This document shows positions 17,576-26,556 of a stretch of 64,000 nt of DNA, in pieces. The DNA is taken from positions 124,001 through 188,000 of the forward strand of contig NZ_SDHW01000008.1 in NCBI RefSeq assembly GCF_004118265.1. The letters run 5' to 3'. The first letter of the stretch is position 1. Each line of letters starts with the position of its first letter. The translations under genes and the position numbers were made by a program. The notes under the pieces were generated by a model. That model had not been told where the DNA came from, searched no databases, and worked only from the letters and a program-made list of their open reading frames with translations. This DNA is from Lacibacter luteus (lineage in GTDB: Bacteria; Bacteroidota; Bacteroidia; Chitinophagales; Chitinophagaceae).

Positions 17576-18166
17576 TTATTTTTTTAGTATTCCTTTTTCA
17601 ACACTTTCATTGATGAGGTTCTCTGCATATTTCCAAATGCCGGCTGAACCTTCTTTAATTGCTTTTTTCTTGTCGTATACTTTTTCATACGACACATCAA
17701 ATTCCTTCCATGTGCCGCCGTTGTTCGATGTGTTTTGCAGCAAAGGTTCAAACCGGTCCATTGATCTTGCAAATTTTGCTTCATCGGTTATGCCGTCTTC
17801 AAACTCTTTCCATACTGCAATAAAATCTGCTGCCTGTTCTGCAGGTAAAAGTCCAAAGATCCGTTTTGCGGCGAGCAGTTCTTCTTCTGTATTGGTATGG
17901 TTTTTTGCAGTGTCGTAAATAAACGTATCTCCTGCATCAATTTCTACAATATCGTGTATCAATACCATTTTCACCACTTTCAACACATCAATTGGCTTGT
18001 TCGAATGTTCGGCTAATACAATCGTCATCATGGCCAAATGCCAGCTGTGCTCTGCATCATTTTCGTGCCGTTCGCTGTTGAACAGTTTTGTTTTGCGTTG
18101 AATGTATTTCAGCTTGTCGATCTCTTTGATGAAGGCGACCTGTTGTAATAAATGAGCTGGTTGCAT
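17576..18166 (-). CDS. HD-domain phosphohydrolase, YfbR/HDDC2-like
   Basis: A 196-residue metal-dependent phosphohydrolase. The HD motifs are in place: His in RHENDAEHSWHLAMM, His-Asp in VLIHDIVEIDAGD and the last Asp in RSMDRFEPLL. The general pattern matches 5'-deoxynucleotidases such as YfbR and human HDDC2, which remove phosphate from deoxynucleoside monophosphates; that activity is inferred. A perfect TAnnTTTG box, TAATTTTG (18194-18201, - strand), stands 28 bases upstream. It forms an operon with the DUF1801 gene. Confidence 0.85.
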   Translation of the reverse strand: MQPAHLLQQVAFIKEIDKLKYIQRKTKLFNSERHENDAEHSWHLAMMTIVLAEHSNKPIDVLKVVKMVLIHDIVEIDAGDTFIYDTAKNHTNTEEELLAAKRIFGLLPAEQAADFIAVWKEFEDGITDEAKFARSMDRFEPLLQNTSNNGGTWKEFDVSYEKVYDKKKAIKEGSAGIWKYAENLINESVEKGILKK

Positions 18167-18286
18167 GGTCTTTAAATTTTAGAGAAGCCAATGCAAAATT
18201 AAGACTCTTTGAATCTTTATTCCGAAAGAATGAATGGAGATGCATTGCAGAGAAAGGATACAAAACTGGATTAGGGAGTTTCTTAT

Positions 18287-18673
18287 TTAACTATCCGACT
18301 CTCTATAAAAGTTGAATAGTTTAAAGTAGTTTTTTTTAGTTTCTGATCCCATCATTGTTTTAATAAGTTCCCGTGTTTCCCGTTTTGCTTCCATAATGGT
18401 TACCAAAAAGTCTGTATATATTATTGATGTCAAAGGGAGGTCTCCTTCATGAAAGTATCTTTCAATTGTGTCCATCAGCCTTCTGGCATCAATTTCGTCC
18501 CCTTCTTCAACCCATTTCGCCATTTCTTCTGAAAGATCTGACATAATTAATGAGTTTTCAACACTGTTGGGGCTCCTGTCATAATTGTCCCAGGTTTTCA
18601 ATTGTTTCATTCTTGGGAAATCTTGTCTGATTTCATTATAAAAATTGTCGAAGTTCTTTTTATGTAACAACAT
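18287..18673 (-). CDS. Small acidic helical protein, immunity-like
   Basis: A 128-residue, charged, mainly helical protein with no signal or membrane segment. I do not recognise it with certainty. The pattern (NFYNEIRQDF..., DLSEEMAKWVEEGDEIDARRLMDTIERYFHEGD) resembles small DUF7674-type proteins that occur as immunity genes in toxin clusters; that comparison is from memory. It starts 33 bases after the end of the SUKH gene on the same strand, and SUKH proteins are also classical immunity proteins. No toxin gene is visible nearby. Confidence 0.6.
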   Translation of the reverse strand: MLLHKKNFDNFYNEIRQDFPRMKQLKTWDNYDRSPNSVENSLIMSDLSEEMAKWVEEGDEIDARRLMDTIERYFHEGDLPLTSIIYTDFLVTIMEAKRETRELIKTMMGSETKKNYFKLFNFYRESDS

Positions 18674-18706
18674 TGTAGTTGAATAGGTATCTCGTCTAAA
18701 ATAGAT

Positions 18707-19435
18707 TTAACCGAATAGTTTCGAAAAGAATCCTTTTTTCTCTGCCTTTTCAATACCCCAAATTAATTCGTCAGTACATTTTATTGCTTTGTCCAAGTTA
18801 GGGCCAAACTTGCCCCAAGCAAAGCCGGATTTGGTTGGTTTGTCTCTCAAATCTGCAATAACGAAATTGTCTGCAAGTGTCAATGCAAAATTTTTAAGTG
18901 TTGTATCATCAGAGTTTCTTGCTTCAGTGATTTCAATAAATCCGTTGTTATTTTTCCAAATGTCAAATACAGTCTTTTCGTGAATAGTATTAAGGTTTGA
19001 GTTTTCAATATCTCTCCCATACTCGTCAATATGATTGATAAATTGTGCAAGGTTGTCAGATTGTTTTACAACAACTGCCGGGTCGTGGCAAACGTAAAAA
19101 ACGTTGCCCCAAATTCCTTTGCTGTCTATATCTAAAATCCAAAAATTTCCAAAACCATCGTGTCCAAGTTGTACAGAGTATGGAAATATGTTTTCAAATC
19201 CAAATTGTCCAACACCGTCAAAAGTAATTTCATCAATGCCGTAAAATTCAAAGCCTTTTGTGAAACGTAATAACTCTCTTACATCATTTGGAATTTGTCC
19301 TGTTGGAAGCCTTTGTGCTAGTAGTTCAATTTCATTGTCTGTCAAGCCTTCCCGTAGTTCAATTTTATACTCATCTCCATCTTCAGAAATGTATGTGTTT
19401 TCTAATAGCGATTTTAATTGTTCAATAACTGTCAT
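18707..19435 (-). CDS. SMI1/KNR4 (SUKH) family protein
   Basis: A 242-residue cytoplasmic protein with the SUKH/SMI1-KNR4 core: LPNDVRELLRFTKGFEF-like entry helix, then the strand GHDGFGNFWILDID and VFYVCHDPAVVV, which are hallmarks of the fold. SUKH proteins are best known as immunity proteins that neutralise nuclease toxins of polymorphic and type VI systems, but stand-alone copies of unknown role are common. The ATG at 19435 (MTVIEQLKSLL) is preferred to an upstream ATG at 19483 whose extra 16 residues look unrelated to the fold. Its neighbour downstream also looks immunity-like. Confidence 0.78.
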   Translation of the reverse strand: MTVIEQLKSLLENTYISEDGDEYKIELREGLTDNEIELLAQRLPTGQIPNDVRELLRFTKGFEFYGIDEITFDGVGQFGFENIFPYSVQLGHDGFGNFWILDIDSKGIWGNVFYVCHDPAVVVKQSDNLAQFINHIDEYGRDIENSNLNTIHEKTVFDIWKNNNGFIEITEARNSDDTTLKNFALTLADNFVIADLRDKPTKSGFAWGKFGPNLDKAIKCTDELIWGIEKAEKKGFFSKLFG

Positions 19436-19566
19436 GTGGCGAAGTGTCAGTATTATTACCTGCAACACTAAATTATACGCCACATCTCACAAAACCAAAT
19501 TCTGCGAAGTGTCCATATTACAACAAAGTTTAAGGAGGGGATAAATGAAAAGTAACACTTTCTGGA

Positions 19567-19606
19567 ACAAAAAAATCCGTGCAGCCTACACCACACGGAT
19601 TTTTCA
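19567..19606. terminator. Bidirectional terminator at the ppc 3' end
   Basis: AAAAAATCCGTG pairs with CACGGATTTTT around a 10-base loop, with A-rich and T-rich ends that would terminate transcripts from either strand. It lies 20 bases past the ppc stop on the - strand. Confidence 0.75.
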
Positions 19607-19625
19607 ATATCAGTAAAACCCAGCC

Positions 19626-22166
19626 TTAGGCAGAGTTTCTCGCTGCATTAATAATACCAAACGAACAACGGATGATGAGCTTTTCGTAAGCCGCTTTGCT
19701 TGGTGCATTTTGCTGGCCGTTTAACTCTCTGCATTTTGCAATAGCATATTGTTGTATGGTGAGAATCGGCAACACAATACGTTCACGCATTTGTATAGAG
19801 AGTTGTTCAACAGGATATGTTTCCATCAACTCTGTATTACCACTCAACAACAACACATACTTTTTGGTGAGTTCGTATTCGTTATAAATTTTCTGCCATA
19901 TTTCACCATACACCGGATGGTCACGCAGATACTCTGTTAACGGGAAGAAGCATTTTTTCATCGCCATCTCACAGTTATCCATCAGTGTTTTAATAAACAG
20001 CGAATTGTTGTACAGTTGTTTAATCTCGCCAAAACGTCCCTGGTCGTCCAGTGCTTTTAATGCAGTACCCACACCATAATAACCGGTAACGTTTTGTTTC
20101 AACTGGCTCCATGCACCAACGTAGGGGATAGCACGCAGGTCTTTTAATTCCAGTCGTGCAGAACCTCCACGTTTTGCAGGACGGCTTGCAATATTGGTAT
20201 CGCTGTAATATTTCAGCGGACTTGCATCTACCAGGTATTGCATAAAGTAAGGATGCTTTTTTAAATCGCTGTAAGCTGCATAGCTGGTGCCTGCTACTTC
20301 CATAATCAAGGCTTCCTCTTCTGTACTGAGTGTTACTTTATTACTTGCAAACAAATCGTTACTGATGCCTGCATTCAACAGTTGTTCAATGTTGAACTGT
20401 GCAGCATCGGTTGTGCCAAAGTTGGAACTTACCGTTTGTCCCTGTATAGTAAGTTGTATTTCTTTGTTGGAAATATGTTTGCCCATCGATGCATAAAACT
20501 TGTGCGTTTTACCACCGCCACGTGCAGGAGGGCCACCACGACCATCGAAGAACATTACATCAAAATCATATTCTTTTGAAATGCGGCTCAGTTCTTCTTT
20601 TGCTTTATATATTCCCCAGTTGGCCATGAGGTAACCACCGTCTTTTGTACCATCGCTGAAGCCAAGCATAATGGTTTGTCTGCGTCCACGACGGATAAGA
20701 TGCTCTCTGTACACTTCGTGTGTGTACAGTTGCTTCATTACCTCCGGTGCACTTTTTAAATCTTCAATTGTTTCAAACAACGGAACAATATCTAAGTTAA
20801 GATGATCCTTATCCCAGCCGCTTAACAGTAACAGTTGAAATACTTCCATTACATTTTCAGCACTTGTACATTGGCTGATGATGTAACGGCTGCAACCATC
20901 GGCTCCGTTCTGTTGCTGAATGGTGCGGATGTTTTTCATTACATCCAGTGTTTCTTTTACCATATCGGTTGTAGCTGTGTTTTCTTCATCCACTGCATAG
21001 CCGGGTAAAAGCGGAAAGTTAACAGCACCTTCTTTTGCTGCAATAGCCGATAACACTTTGCTGTGCACCGAACTGTCCTGGCGAATGTCGAGCGATGCAA
21101 AATGCAAACCAAACAACTGCACTTTATTAATAAATGCATCAACCTGGTTCTGGAACAATCCATTGTGTTGATGAATAAGAATGCTTCTTATTTCAAACAG
21201 CGTTGCAAGTACTTCTTCTTTGGTTAAACTGGTAGTGTGTCCGGGAATAAAAATGTTATCGTAGAGTTTCTTTTCTAATCCTGCCAGCAAAACATCAACG
21301 CCCTGGAAAGTAAGACGGCGTTTCATGCGGCGTACATCAAGGTAATAACATTTAATAATAGAACCACGTAACAGCTCTGCTACTTTCAATGTAATATCTG
21401 TTGTTACAAACGGGTTACCATCTCTGTCGCCACCGGGCCAGAAACCCATGCGGATAAGAGGTTGGTCAAATTCAATACCAAGCTGTAACTGTGTTTTAAT
21501 GTTGCTGTAAATTCTTCCTGCAGCTGCATAAAAAACATTTTCTAAATACCAGATCAAGCTTACGGCTTCATCGTAAGGAGTCGGTCGTTGCTTTTTTAGA
21601 AACGGCGTTTTACCTAACTGTTGCAGATAGGTATTAATGAGCGTAGCATTATTTTCTGCAAGCGCTTTCGATAAATCGTGTATGATACCTAATACAGAGC
21701 CCGGATAGAATTGTGTAGGATGTGCTGTTAATACCAAACGTATACAGTAGTCGCTCAGTTTATCAAGCAGTTCCTGTTCGTTACCTTTTGTTTGTACTTC
21801 GTTTAACAGATGTTTTATTGAACCTGCACCCTGCATATCATGTACATCACGATAAGCAGCATCTTCCAATGCATCAAACAAAACAATCTGGCGTTCGGTG
21901 TATTGCACAAAACGAAACAACAGATCAATTTGCTCCTGTTCTTTGCTGTAAGAAGTATGACGTTGAAAAAAATCGTTGATGATTTCAACAGGACTTTGCT
22001 TCTTTTTATAACCATCTTCTGTATTGGTTAAAAGAAGCGAAAGTAAAATACCTGTACGTTCAATCCGGTGAAACGGTAACGAGGTAAACAAGCTGTTGTA
22101 AAGTTGAAACTTAATACCTACCTGGCTCTTGAATTGTTGAAGCCCGGTTGTGTTTGAAAATGACAT
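19626..22166 (-). CDS. ppc: Phosphoenolpyruvate carboxylase
   Basis: This enzyme carboxylates PEP to oxaloacetate, replenishing the TCA cycle. Length 846 residues fits the bacterial family (~850-930). The first catalytic block reads VLTAHPTQFYP and contains the essential His. The second usual block, FHGRGG, reads FFDGRGGPPARGGG, so the His is replaced by Asp. The block MLGFSDGTKDGGYLMANWG is intact and the C-terminus is normal up to IINAARNSA (canonical enzymes end in NTG). I think this variant is shared by other Bacteroidota, from memory. A -7-like TATCTTTC (22203-22210) lies upstream. It is a single-gene unit. Confidence 0.93.
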   Translation of the reverse strand: MSFSNTTGLQQFKSQVGIKFQLYNSLFTSLPFHRIERTGILLSLLLTNTEDGYKKKQSPVEIINDFFQRHTSYSKEQEQIDLLFRFVQYTERQIVLFDALEDAAYRDVHDMQGAGSIKHLLNEVQTKGNEQELLDKLSDYCIRLVLTAHPTQFYPGSVLGIIHDLSKALAENNATLINTYLQQLGKTPFLKKQRPTPYDEAVSLIWYLENVFYAAAGRIYSNIKTQLQLGIEFDQPLIRMGFWPGGDRDGNPFVTTDITLKVAELLRGSIIKCYYLDVRRMKRRLTFQGVDVLLAGLEKKLYDNIFIPGHTTSLTKEEVLATLFEIRSILIHQHNGLFQNQVDAFINKVQLFGLHFASLDIRQDSSVHSKVLSAIAAKEGAVNFPLLPGYAVDEENTATTDMVKETLDVMKNIRTIQQQNGADGCSRYIISQCTSAENVMEVFQLLLLSGWDKDHLNLDIVPLFETIEDLKSAPEVMKQLYTHEVYREHLIRRGRRQTIMLGFSDGTKDGGYLMANWGIYKAKEELSRISKEYDFDVMFFDGRGGPPARGGGKTHKFYASMGKHISNKEIQLTIQGQTVSSNFGTTDAAQFNIEQLLNAGISNDLFASNKVTLSTEEEALIMEVAGTSYAAYSDLKKHPYFMQYLVDASPLKYYSDTNIASRPAKRGGSARLELKDLRAIPYVGAWSQLKQNVTGYYGVGTALKALDDQGRFGEIKQLYNNSLFIKTLMDNCEMAMKKCFFPLTEYLRDHPVYGEIWQKIYNEYELTKKYVLLLSGNTELMETYPVEQLSIQMRERIVLPILTIQQYAIAKCRELNGQQNAPSKAAYEKLIIRCSFGIINAARNSA

Positions 22167-22252
22167 AGTAATCCTGGTTTAAAAGCAGGCGATCGTTGAG
22201 CGGAAAGATAAAAAGAATTACAGGGCTGGAAAAATTTGTTTACGCAAACGAT

Positions 22253-22276
22253 AAAGCCGCCTTACGGGGCGGCGTT
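22253..22276 (-). terminator. Probable terminator after the 95-residue gene
   Basis: On the - strand GCCGCC and GGCGGC form a GC-rich stem with a short loop, followed by TTTATCGTTT. It sits 57 bases beyond the stop of the 95-residue gene on that strand, upstream of ppc. Confidence 0.45.
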
Positions 22277-22332
22277 GATTGTACGATCAGGTAAGAGTTG
22301 CGGACAGGCGGTTTAAAATAAGTTAAGTGCTT

Positions 22333-22620
22333 TTAAAGGCTGTTGATGGTTAATAAGGTTTCATGGTTAATGCGTTGTGTTTCTCTGCAGGCTTGCAACG
22401 GCCGTGTTTTTATAGTTTGCTTGCAACTGTTTGTTTTTGTTTTAATGCCAGACAAATGAACGGTAGTAAAAGGCCGCAAGTGATTTTTTATTTCATGCGC
22501 CAACAACACCGCTTTTTTGTTGAGGTTGTTGTTTTTGTTTGTCAGCACATGCATCGATGGATAATTTTTTACCACCAGCCAGGCTGTTAAAACAGTAAGT
22601 AATAAAAAACCTTTTTTCAT
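22333..22620 (-). CDS. Small predicted secreted or anchored protein
   Basis: A 95-residue protein starting MKKGFLLLTVLTAWLVVKNYP, a signal peptide or N-terminal anchor, followed by a basic Lys/Thr/Asn-rich tail without recognisable domains. By itself I would rate the frame as uncertain. What supports it is its promoter: a perfect - strand -7 box TATCTTTG (22651-22658) and, 37 bp farther up, the CACAT-N4-ATGCT palindrome shared with five or six other promoters in 22.6-31.6 kb. It is therefore a likely member of the kinase/response-regulator regulon. Its function is unknown. Confidence 0.5.
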   Translation of the reverse strand: MKKGFLLLTVLTAWLVVKNYPSMHVLTNKNNNLNKKAVLLAHEIKNHLRPFTTVHLSGIKTKTNSCKQTIKTRPLQACRETQRINHETLLTINSL

Positions 22621-22681
22621 GTTGTGTGGCTTAAATGGTTAATAACAATTCAAAGATAGCAGGCGCAAAAGCCTGCACAAT

Positions 22682-22695
22682 AGCATAAATATGTG
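22682..22695 (-). promoter_or_regulatory. CACAT-N4-ATGYG operator, site 1
   Basis: The - strand reads CACATATTTATGCT. It lies 62-75 bp upstream of the 95-residue gene. Its centre is about 44 bp before the start expected from the TATCTTTG box at 22651-22658. A GCAGGC...GCCTGC palindrome (22660-22677) sits between the two. Confidence 0.6.
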
Positions 22696-22803
22696 AATAG
22701 TTGTAATAGTTGTATGAAGTGTGGTATTTATACAACGAATCGTTTTGGGCAAATAAAAAAGCTGCCCTTTTACAGACAGCTTTCATTTCCCGAAGTTGTT
22801 GAG

Positions 22804-23280
22804 TTAACGGGGAGCATTTGTTCTGTTCCATTTCTGAACCAGGATATCAATGCCCTCATCGGCTGCAAATACAATGTTGCCGATATTGTTAATTTCAACT
22901 TTCGATGCGCCACTTAATTTTACCTGTAATTCTGTAGAGCTTAAGTTACCCTGGCTGCGTATGTACGACGAGCCGGTAATAATAAGATTACGCAGGTTTT
23001 GAACAGGTATAAACACTGTTACTTTTTTGTGCATCGAACCTTTTTTGCTGAGGATACGCAGCTTTCCGTTTTTTTCATCGAGTACAACTGCATTTGCAAA
23101 TTTTTCTTCGCCTGCAATGCGAATGTTGTTTTCGTTGCTTTCAGTCAACACCACATCAATATCGTGGCTTATTTCCAAACTGCTGAAGCCTGCGGTTAGC
23201 TTTACTTCACGTGTTACAATTTCTGCTTTTGCAGCTGCGGCTGTAAACAGGCCGATGAAAAGAATAAATAGATACTTCAT
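22804..23280 (-). CDS. Head-GIN/DUF2807 domain protein
   Basis: A 158-residue exported protein with signal peptide MKYLFILFIGLFTAAAAKAE followed by one DUF2807 (head GIN) domain: LEISHDIDVVLTESNENNI, VTVFIPVQNLRNLIITGSS, LQVKLSGASKVEI. These right-handed beta-helix domains occur throughout Bacteroidota and their role is unknown; a place on the cell surface or in the periplasm is likely. The start at 23280 is chosen because the 44 in-frame residues above it do not look like a signal peptide. It is shorter than the usual ~230 residues, so the second half of the beta-helix may be missing. It is divergent from the histidine kinase gene. Confidence 0.8.
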   Translation of the reverse strand: MKYLFILFIGLFTAAAAKAEIVTREVKLTAGFSSLEISHDIDVVLTESNENNIRIAGEEKFANAVVLDEKNGKLRILSKKGSMHKKVTVFIPVQNLRNLIITGSSYIRSQGNLSSTELQVKLSGASKVEINNIGNIVFAADEGIDILVQKWNRTNAPR

Positions 23281-23416
23281 TGATGATAAGGTTTGCGGCT
23301 TTACGCCTTTTTTGTTTGATAGGTTTAACAGTACAAAGATGCTTTGCTGTAAAGACGTTGACAATCGCATATCCATGTTTAATGAACGGATTGTGGCTGC
23401 TAACAGTGCCACACAT

Positions 23417-23430
23417 CACATAATGATGTG
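23417..23430 (+). promoter_or_regulatory. CACAT-N4-ATGYG operator, site 2
   Basis: CACATAATGATGTG lies 65-78 bp upstream of the kinase ATG and 137 bp from the divergent DUF2807 start. The kinase -7 box TACATTTG is at 23470-23477, so the centre is about 60 bp before the expected start, 16 bp farther than at the other sites. Confidence 0.55.
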
Positions 23431-23494
23431 GTTTTGCCGCAGGCATTCTTTTATGTAACACACGTTGTTTACATTTGATGGAGTAAGCTTTTGC

Positions 23495-26400
23495 ATGAGA
23501 ATCATTTTCACCCTTCTTTTTATTTGTACAACTGTTGTGCAGCTTGCAGCACAACGTTTCTCTAATGCCTTTAACCGCATCAGTACCGAAGATGGGTTGG
23601 GTTTACAGTCGAATGTAATTTTCAGCATTTACCAGGATAAAAAAGGTTTTATCTGGATCGGTGGCAGCAATGGCGTACAGCGTTTCGATGGTGGTAAGTT
23701 TGTAACCTTTGATCCCGATGGTACAAAAGGCGATCCGTTACCTACTGTTGCAGTAAACCAGATTTTACCGTATGATAGCAGCAGTATGTGGCTCGGCGTT
23801 TTTGCTATGCGGCAGGTTGGTATTTTTAATCCATCAACTTACACGTACAAAATTGTACCCATTAAAACATCCAAGCCGCTTCCTGCACGTTCGGAATTTC
23901 ATATGTGGCAGGATGGTTATGGTAATACCTACATCAACATAAGGCAATACGGCAAAATTGTAAAGTACGATAAAGCACAAAATGCATTTACCGAAAATAC
24001 TGTATTGAATACTTTGCCTGAAAACTGGAAGATCGGGTTCAATACTTTTCATGATACCGTAAAGAAACGTTACTGGAGTGTTTGCGACAGTGGGCTTGTT
24101 GTTTATGATGAAGCAAGCAAACAAACATGGTACAGTGGTTATAACCCTGCAAATCTTCCCCTGCTCAACAACAAACAATTAAATTATAACGTAACCGAAA
24201 TTTATATTGATAAACAACGAAGGCATTGGTTGTTTAACTGGCCCGGGAGCCAGCAGTATAATTGTTTTGATGAGAGTGGCAAACCGTTGAGCGATACTGC
24301 AGGTTTAACGGGTGTCAACACATCGTATTCAGAAGTGCGTAGTTTCTTCGAAACAAAACAGGGCGATTTGTGGTTGTATGGTCTGGCAAATCTCTATAGC
24401 CTATCCAACGAAAAAGATCCCATCAACAAAGGCTTTCAGTTGTACCGCACACAATACCTCGACAATTACGGAATCCGTTACGAAGCCATCAACCAGTTGT
24501 ACGAAGACAGAGATGGCGTTTTGTGGATTGCCAGCGATCAGGGATTGTATTACACGTCGAATGCATCTACCGACATTGTAAATATGTACCTCTCAGCCAT
24601 ACCCGGTCAATATAGTGTTACCGATTTAACCGAACTGCAAAACGGCGATTACTGGATAAGCACATGGGGTAAAGGTATTATTACACTTGGGCGTAATTTT
24701 AAACCTTATCCATCGCCGTTATACAAACAAATGCCGGCAAACGATGCGCATGGTTATAAGTTAACATGGAGCATGTGTCAGCAAAAAACAACCGGTAAAA
24801 TATTTATTGGTTGCCAGTTTGGTTTATTGATGGTGCACGATGTTAAAACACAAAAAACAGAATACCTGCATCCGCCGGAATTTGATAACCGCACCATCCG
24901 TTACATCGTAGAAGATAAAAAAAACATGCTTTGGTTTGGTACACAGGCAGGGCGTTTAATTAAGTACGATGGAAAAAATTATCGGACTGTACTTGATCTT
25001 GGTGTTGGCGCCATCATCTACAAATTACTGGTTGATAACGATGGATGGATATGGGTGGCCACACAGGATAAAGGTATTTATGCGGTTAATGCTGTTACCG
25101 GAAAAGTGGAACAGCATTACACAGCCTACACTGCAGCAAATAAACTCTTTACCAATTCCTGCGACGATCTGGAGCAACTCAACGACAGTATTATTTATGC
25201 AGCAACATCTGCATTAAACATCATCAATAAAAAAGCAAAAACAGTACAACAAATAACAGTACGCAATGGGTTGCCTTCTAACTCTATAAAGCGTTTGCGG
25301 TTGGATCGCAATGGTTATCTCTGGATCATTACACACAAAGGTCTTTCCCGTTACGATCATAAGCGAAGAAGTTTTACAAGCTATGGAAGTAAAGATGGCA
25401 TTTTGATGGGCGAGTTAACCGATAAGGCCGATTTTATTTGCAGCGATGGTTATGTAATGTTTTCGGGTGTAAACAGTTTGTTGTTTTTTAAACCCGAAGC
25501 GTTTCGCCGCAGCGATCCGCCGCCCGATGTTACGTTAACCGATTTTTTGTTGGGCAGCCAGTACCAGCTTATTGATTCGTTGCAGCGTTTACGTGAAGTA
25601 CGTTTAAATTCCGATCAGAATAATTTTACCATCAGTTTTGCCTCACTCGATTTTAAAAACAGGGAGAAGTTTATTTACTATTATAAAATGGAAGGCCTGC
25701 ACAAAGACTGGATCCGTGCAGATCGTTTATCGGTTCCCTTCAATGAACTTTCTCACGGCCGTTATGTGTTTAAAGTAAAAGCAGAAAGCCTTGATGGACT
25801 GGTTTCAAAAAACATTACTACGCTAAACATTTTTGTGAAGCCACCTTTCTGGCAAACCAAATGGTTTATAACCTTGCTGCTGGTTATTGTTGCGTTGATC
25901 GCTTACAGTATGCATCGTCTTCGGCTTAAACGCTTTTTTGAAGTGGAGAAAATCCGCAACCGTGTAGCACGGGATCTGCACGATGATATGGGCAGCACAC
26001 TCAGCACTATCAATATCCTCAGCTCAATGGCCAAAGCTAAACTTACTACCGATACACACAAAACTGCAGAATACATCAGCAAGATCAGCGATAACAGTCA
26101 GCGGATGATGGAAGCAATGGATGATATCGTGTGGGCCATTAAACCTGCCAACGACACAATGCAGAAAGTGGTGGCACGTATGCGTGAATTTGCAACCAGT
26201 GTGTTCGAAGCAAAAGATATTGAACTCGATTTTAAGGCGGATGAAGAAGTAAACGAAGCGAAAATTGATATGGAAGGCCGCCGTGATTTCTTTCTTATTT
26301 TTAAAGAAGCAGTAAACAACGCTGCCAAGTATGCACGTTGTACAAAAGCAGAAGTACATGTGTTTATTGCAAACAAGAAACTTGTACTGTATGTAAAAGA

Positions 26401-26551
26401 TAATGGTGTTGGTTTTGATGTAAAACATGCAGACGGAGGAAACGGCCTCGGAAATATGCAGAAGCGTACCGATGCATTAAAAGGAAAATTACAATTAACA
26501 TCCATAGCAAGAGAGGGAACCGAAGTTGTGTTAACCGTTCCGCTTAATTAA
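23495..26551 (+). CDS. Propeller sensor histidine kinase
   Basis: A 1018-residue membrane sensor kinase. Order: signal peptide (MRIIFTLLFICTTVVQLAAQ); two-component regulator propeller repeats of the type GFIWIGGSNGVQRFDG, filling the periplasmic ~650 residues; a Y_Y_Y domain (about 700-780); one membrane helix (WFITLLLVIVALIAYSM); a HisKA_3 domain with phospho-acceptor His829 in RDLHDDMGS; and a HATPase domain (FKEAVNNAAKYA, DNGVGFD, GNGLGNMQKRTDALKG). I chose the ATG at 23495 since it gives a clean signal peptide. HisKA_3 kinases pair with NarL-type regulators, and one is encoded at 27737. The acyltransferase gene begins 5 bases after it. Confidence 0.93.
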   Translation: MRIIFTLLFICTTVVQLAAQRFSNAFNRISTEDGLGLQSNVIFSIYQDKKGFIWIGGSNGVQRFDGGKFVTFDPDGTKGDPLPTVAVNQILPYDSSSMWLGVFAMRQVGIFNPSTYTYKIVPIKTSKPLPARSEFHMWQDGYGNTYINIRQYGKIVKYDKAQNAFTENTVLNTLPENWKIGFNTFHDTVKKRYWSVCDSGLVVYDEASKQTWYSGYNPANLPLLNNKQLNYNVTEIYIDKQRRHWLFNWPGSQQYNCFDESGKPLSDTAGLTGVNTSYSEVRSFFETKQGDLWLYGLANLYSLSNEKDPINKGFQLYRTQYLDNYGIRYEAINQLYEDRDGVLWIASDQGLYYTSNASTDIVNMYLSAIPGQYSVTDLTELQNGDYWISTWGKGIITLGRNFKPYPSPLYKQMPANDAHGYKLTWSMCQQKTTGKIFIGCQFGLLMVHDVKTQKTEYLHPPEFDNRTIRYIVEDKKNMLWFGTQAGRLIKYDGKNYRTVLDLGVGAIIYKLLVDNDGWIWVATQDKGIYAVNAVTGKVEQHYTAYTAANKLFTNSCDDLEQLNDSIIYAATSALNIINKKAKTVQQITVRNGLPSNSIKRLRLDRNGYLWIITHKGLSRYDHKRRSFTSYGSKDGILMGELTDKADFICSDGYVMFSGVNSLLFFKPEAFRRSDPPPDVTLTDFLLGSQYQLIDSLQRLREVRLNSDQNNFTISFASLDFKNREKFIYYYKMEGLHKDWIRADRLSVPFNELSHGRYVFKVKAESLDGLVSKNITTLNIFVKPPFWQTKWFITLLLVIVALIAYSMHRLRLKRFFEVEKIRNRVARDLHDDMGSTLSTINILSSMAKAKLTTDTHKTAEYISKISDNSQRMMEAMDDIVWAIKPANDTMQKVVARMREFATSVFEAKDIELDFKADEEVNEAKIDMEGRRDFFLIFKEAVNNAAKYARCTKAEVHVFIANKKLVLYVKDNGVGFDVKHADGGNGLGNMQKRTDALKGKLQLTSIAREGTEVVLTVPLN

Positions 26552-26556
26552 AAATT

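Noticed and set aside
19545-19616. A 23-codon frame after a strong Shine-Dalgarno-like AAGGAGGGG
   Set aside because: The frame runs through the ppc terminator stem and ends just past it. The phylum seldom uses such ribosome sites, so it is probably chance.
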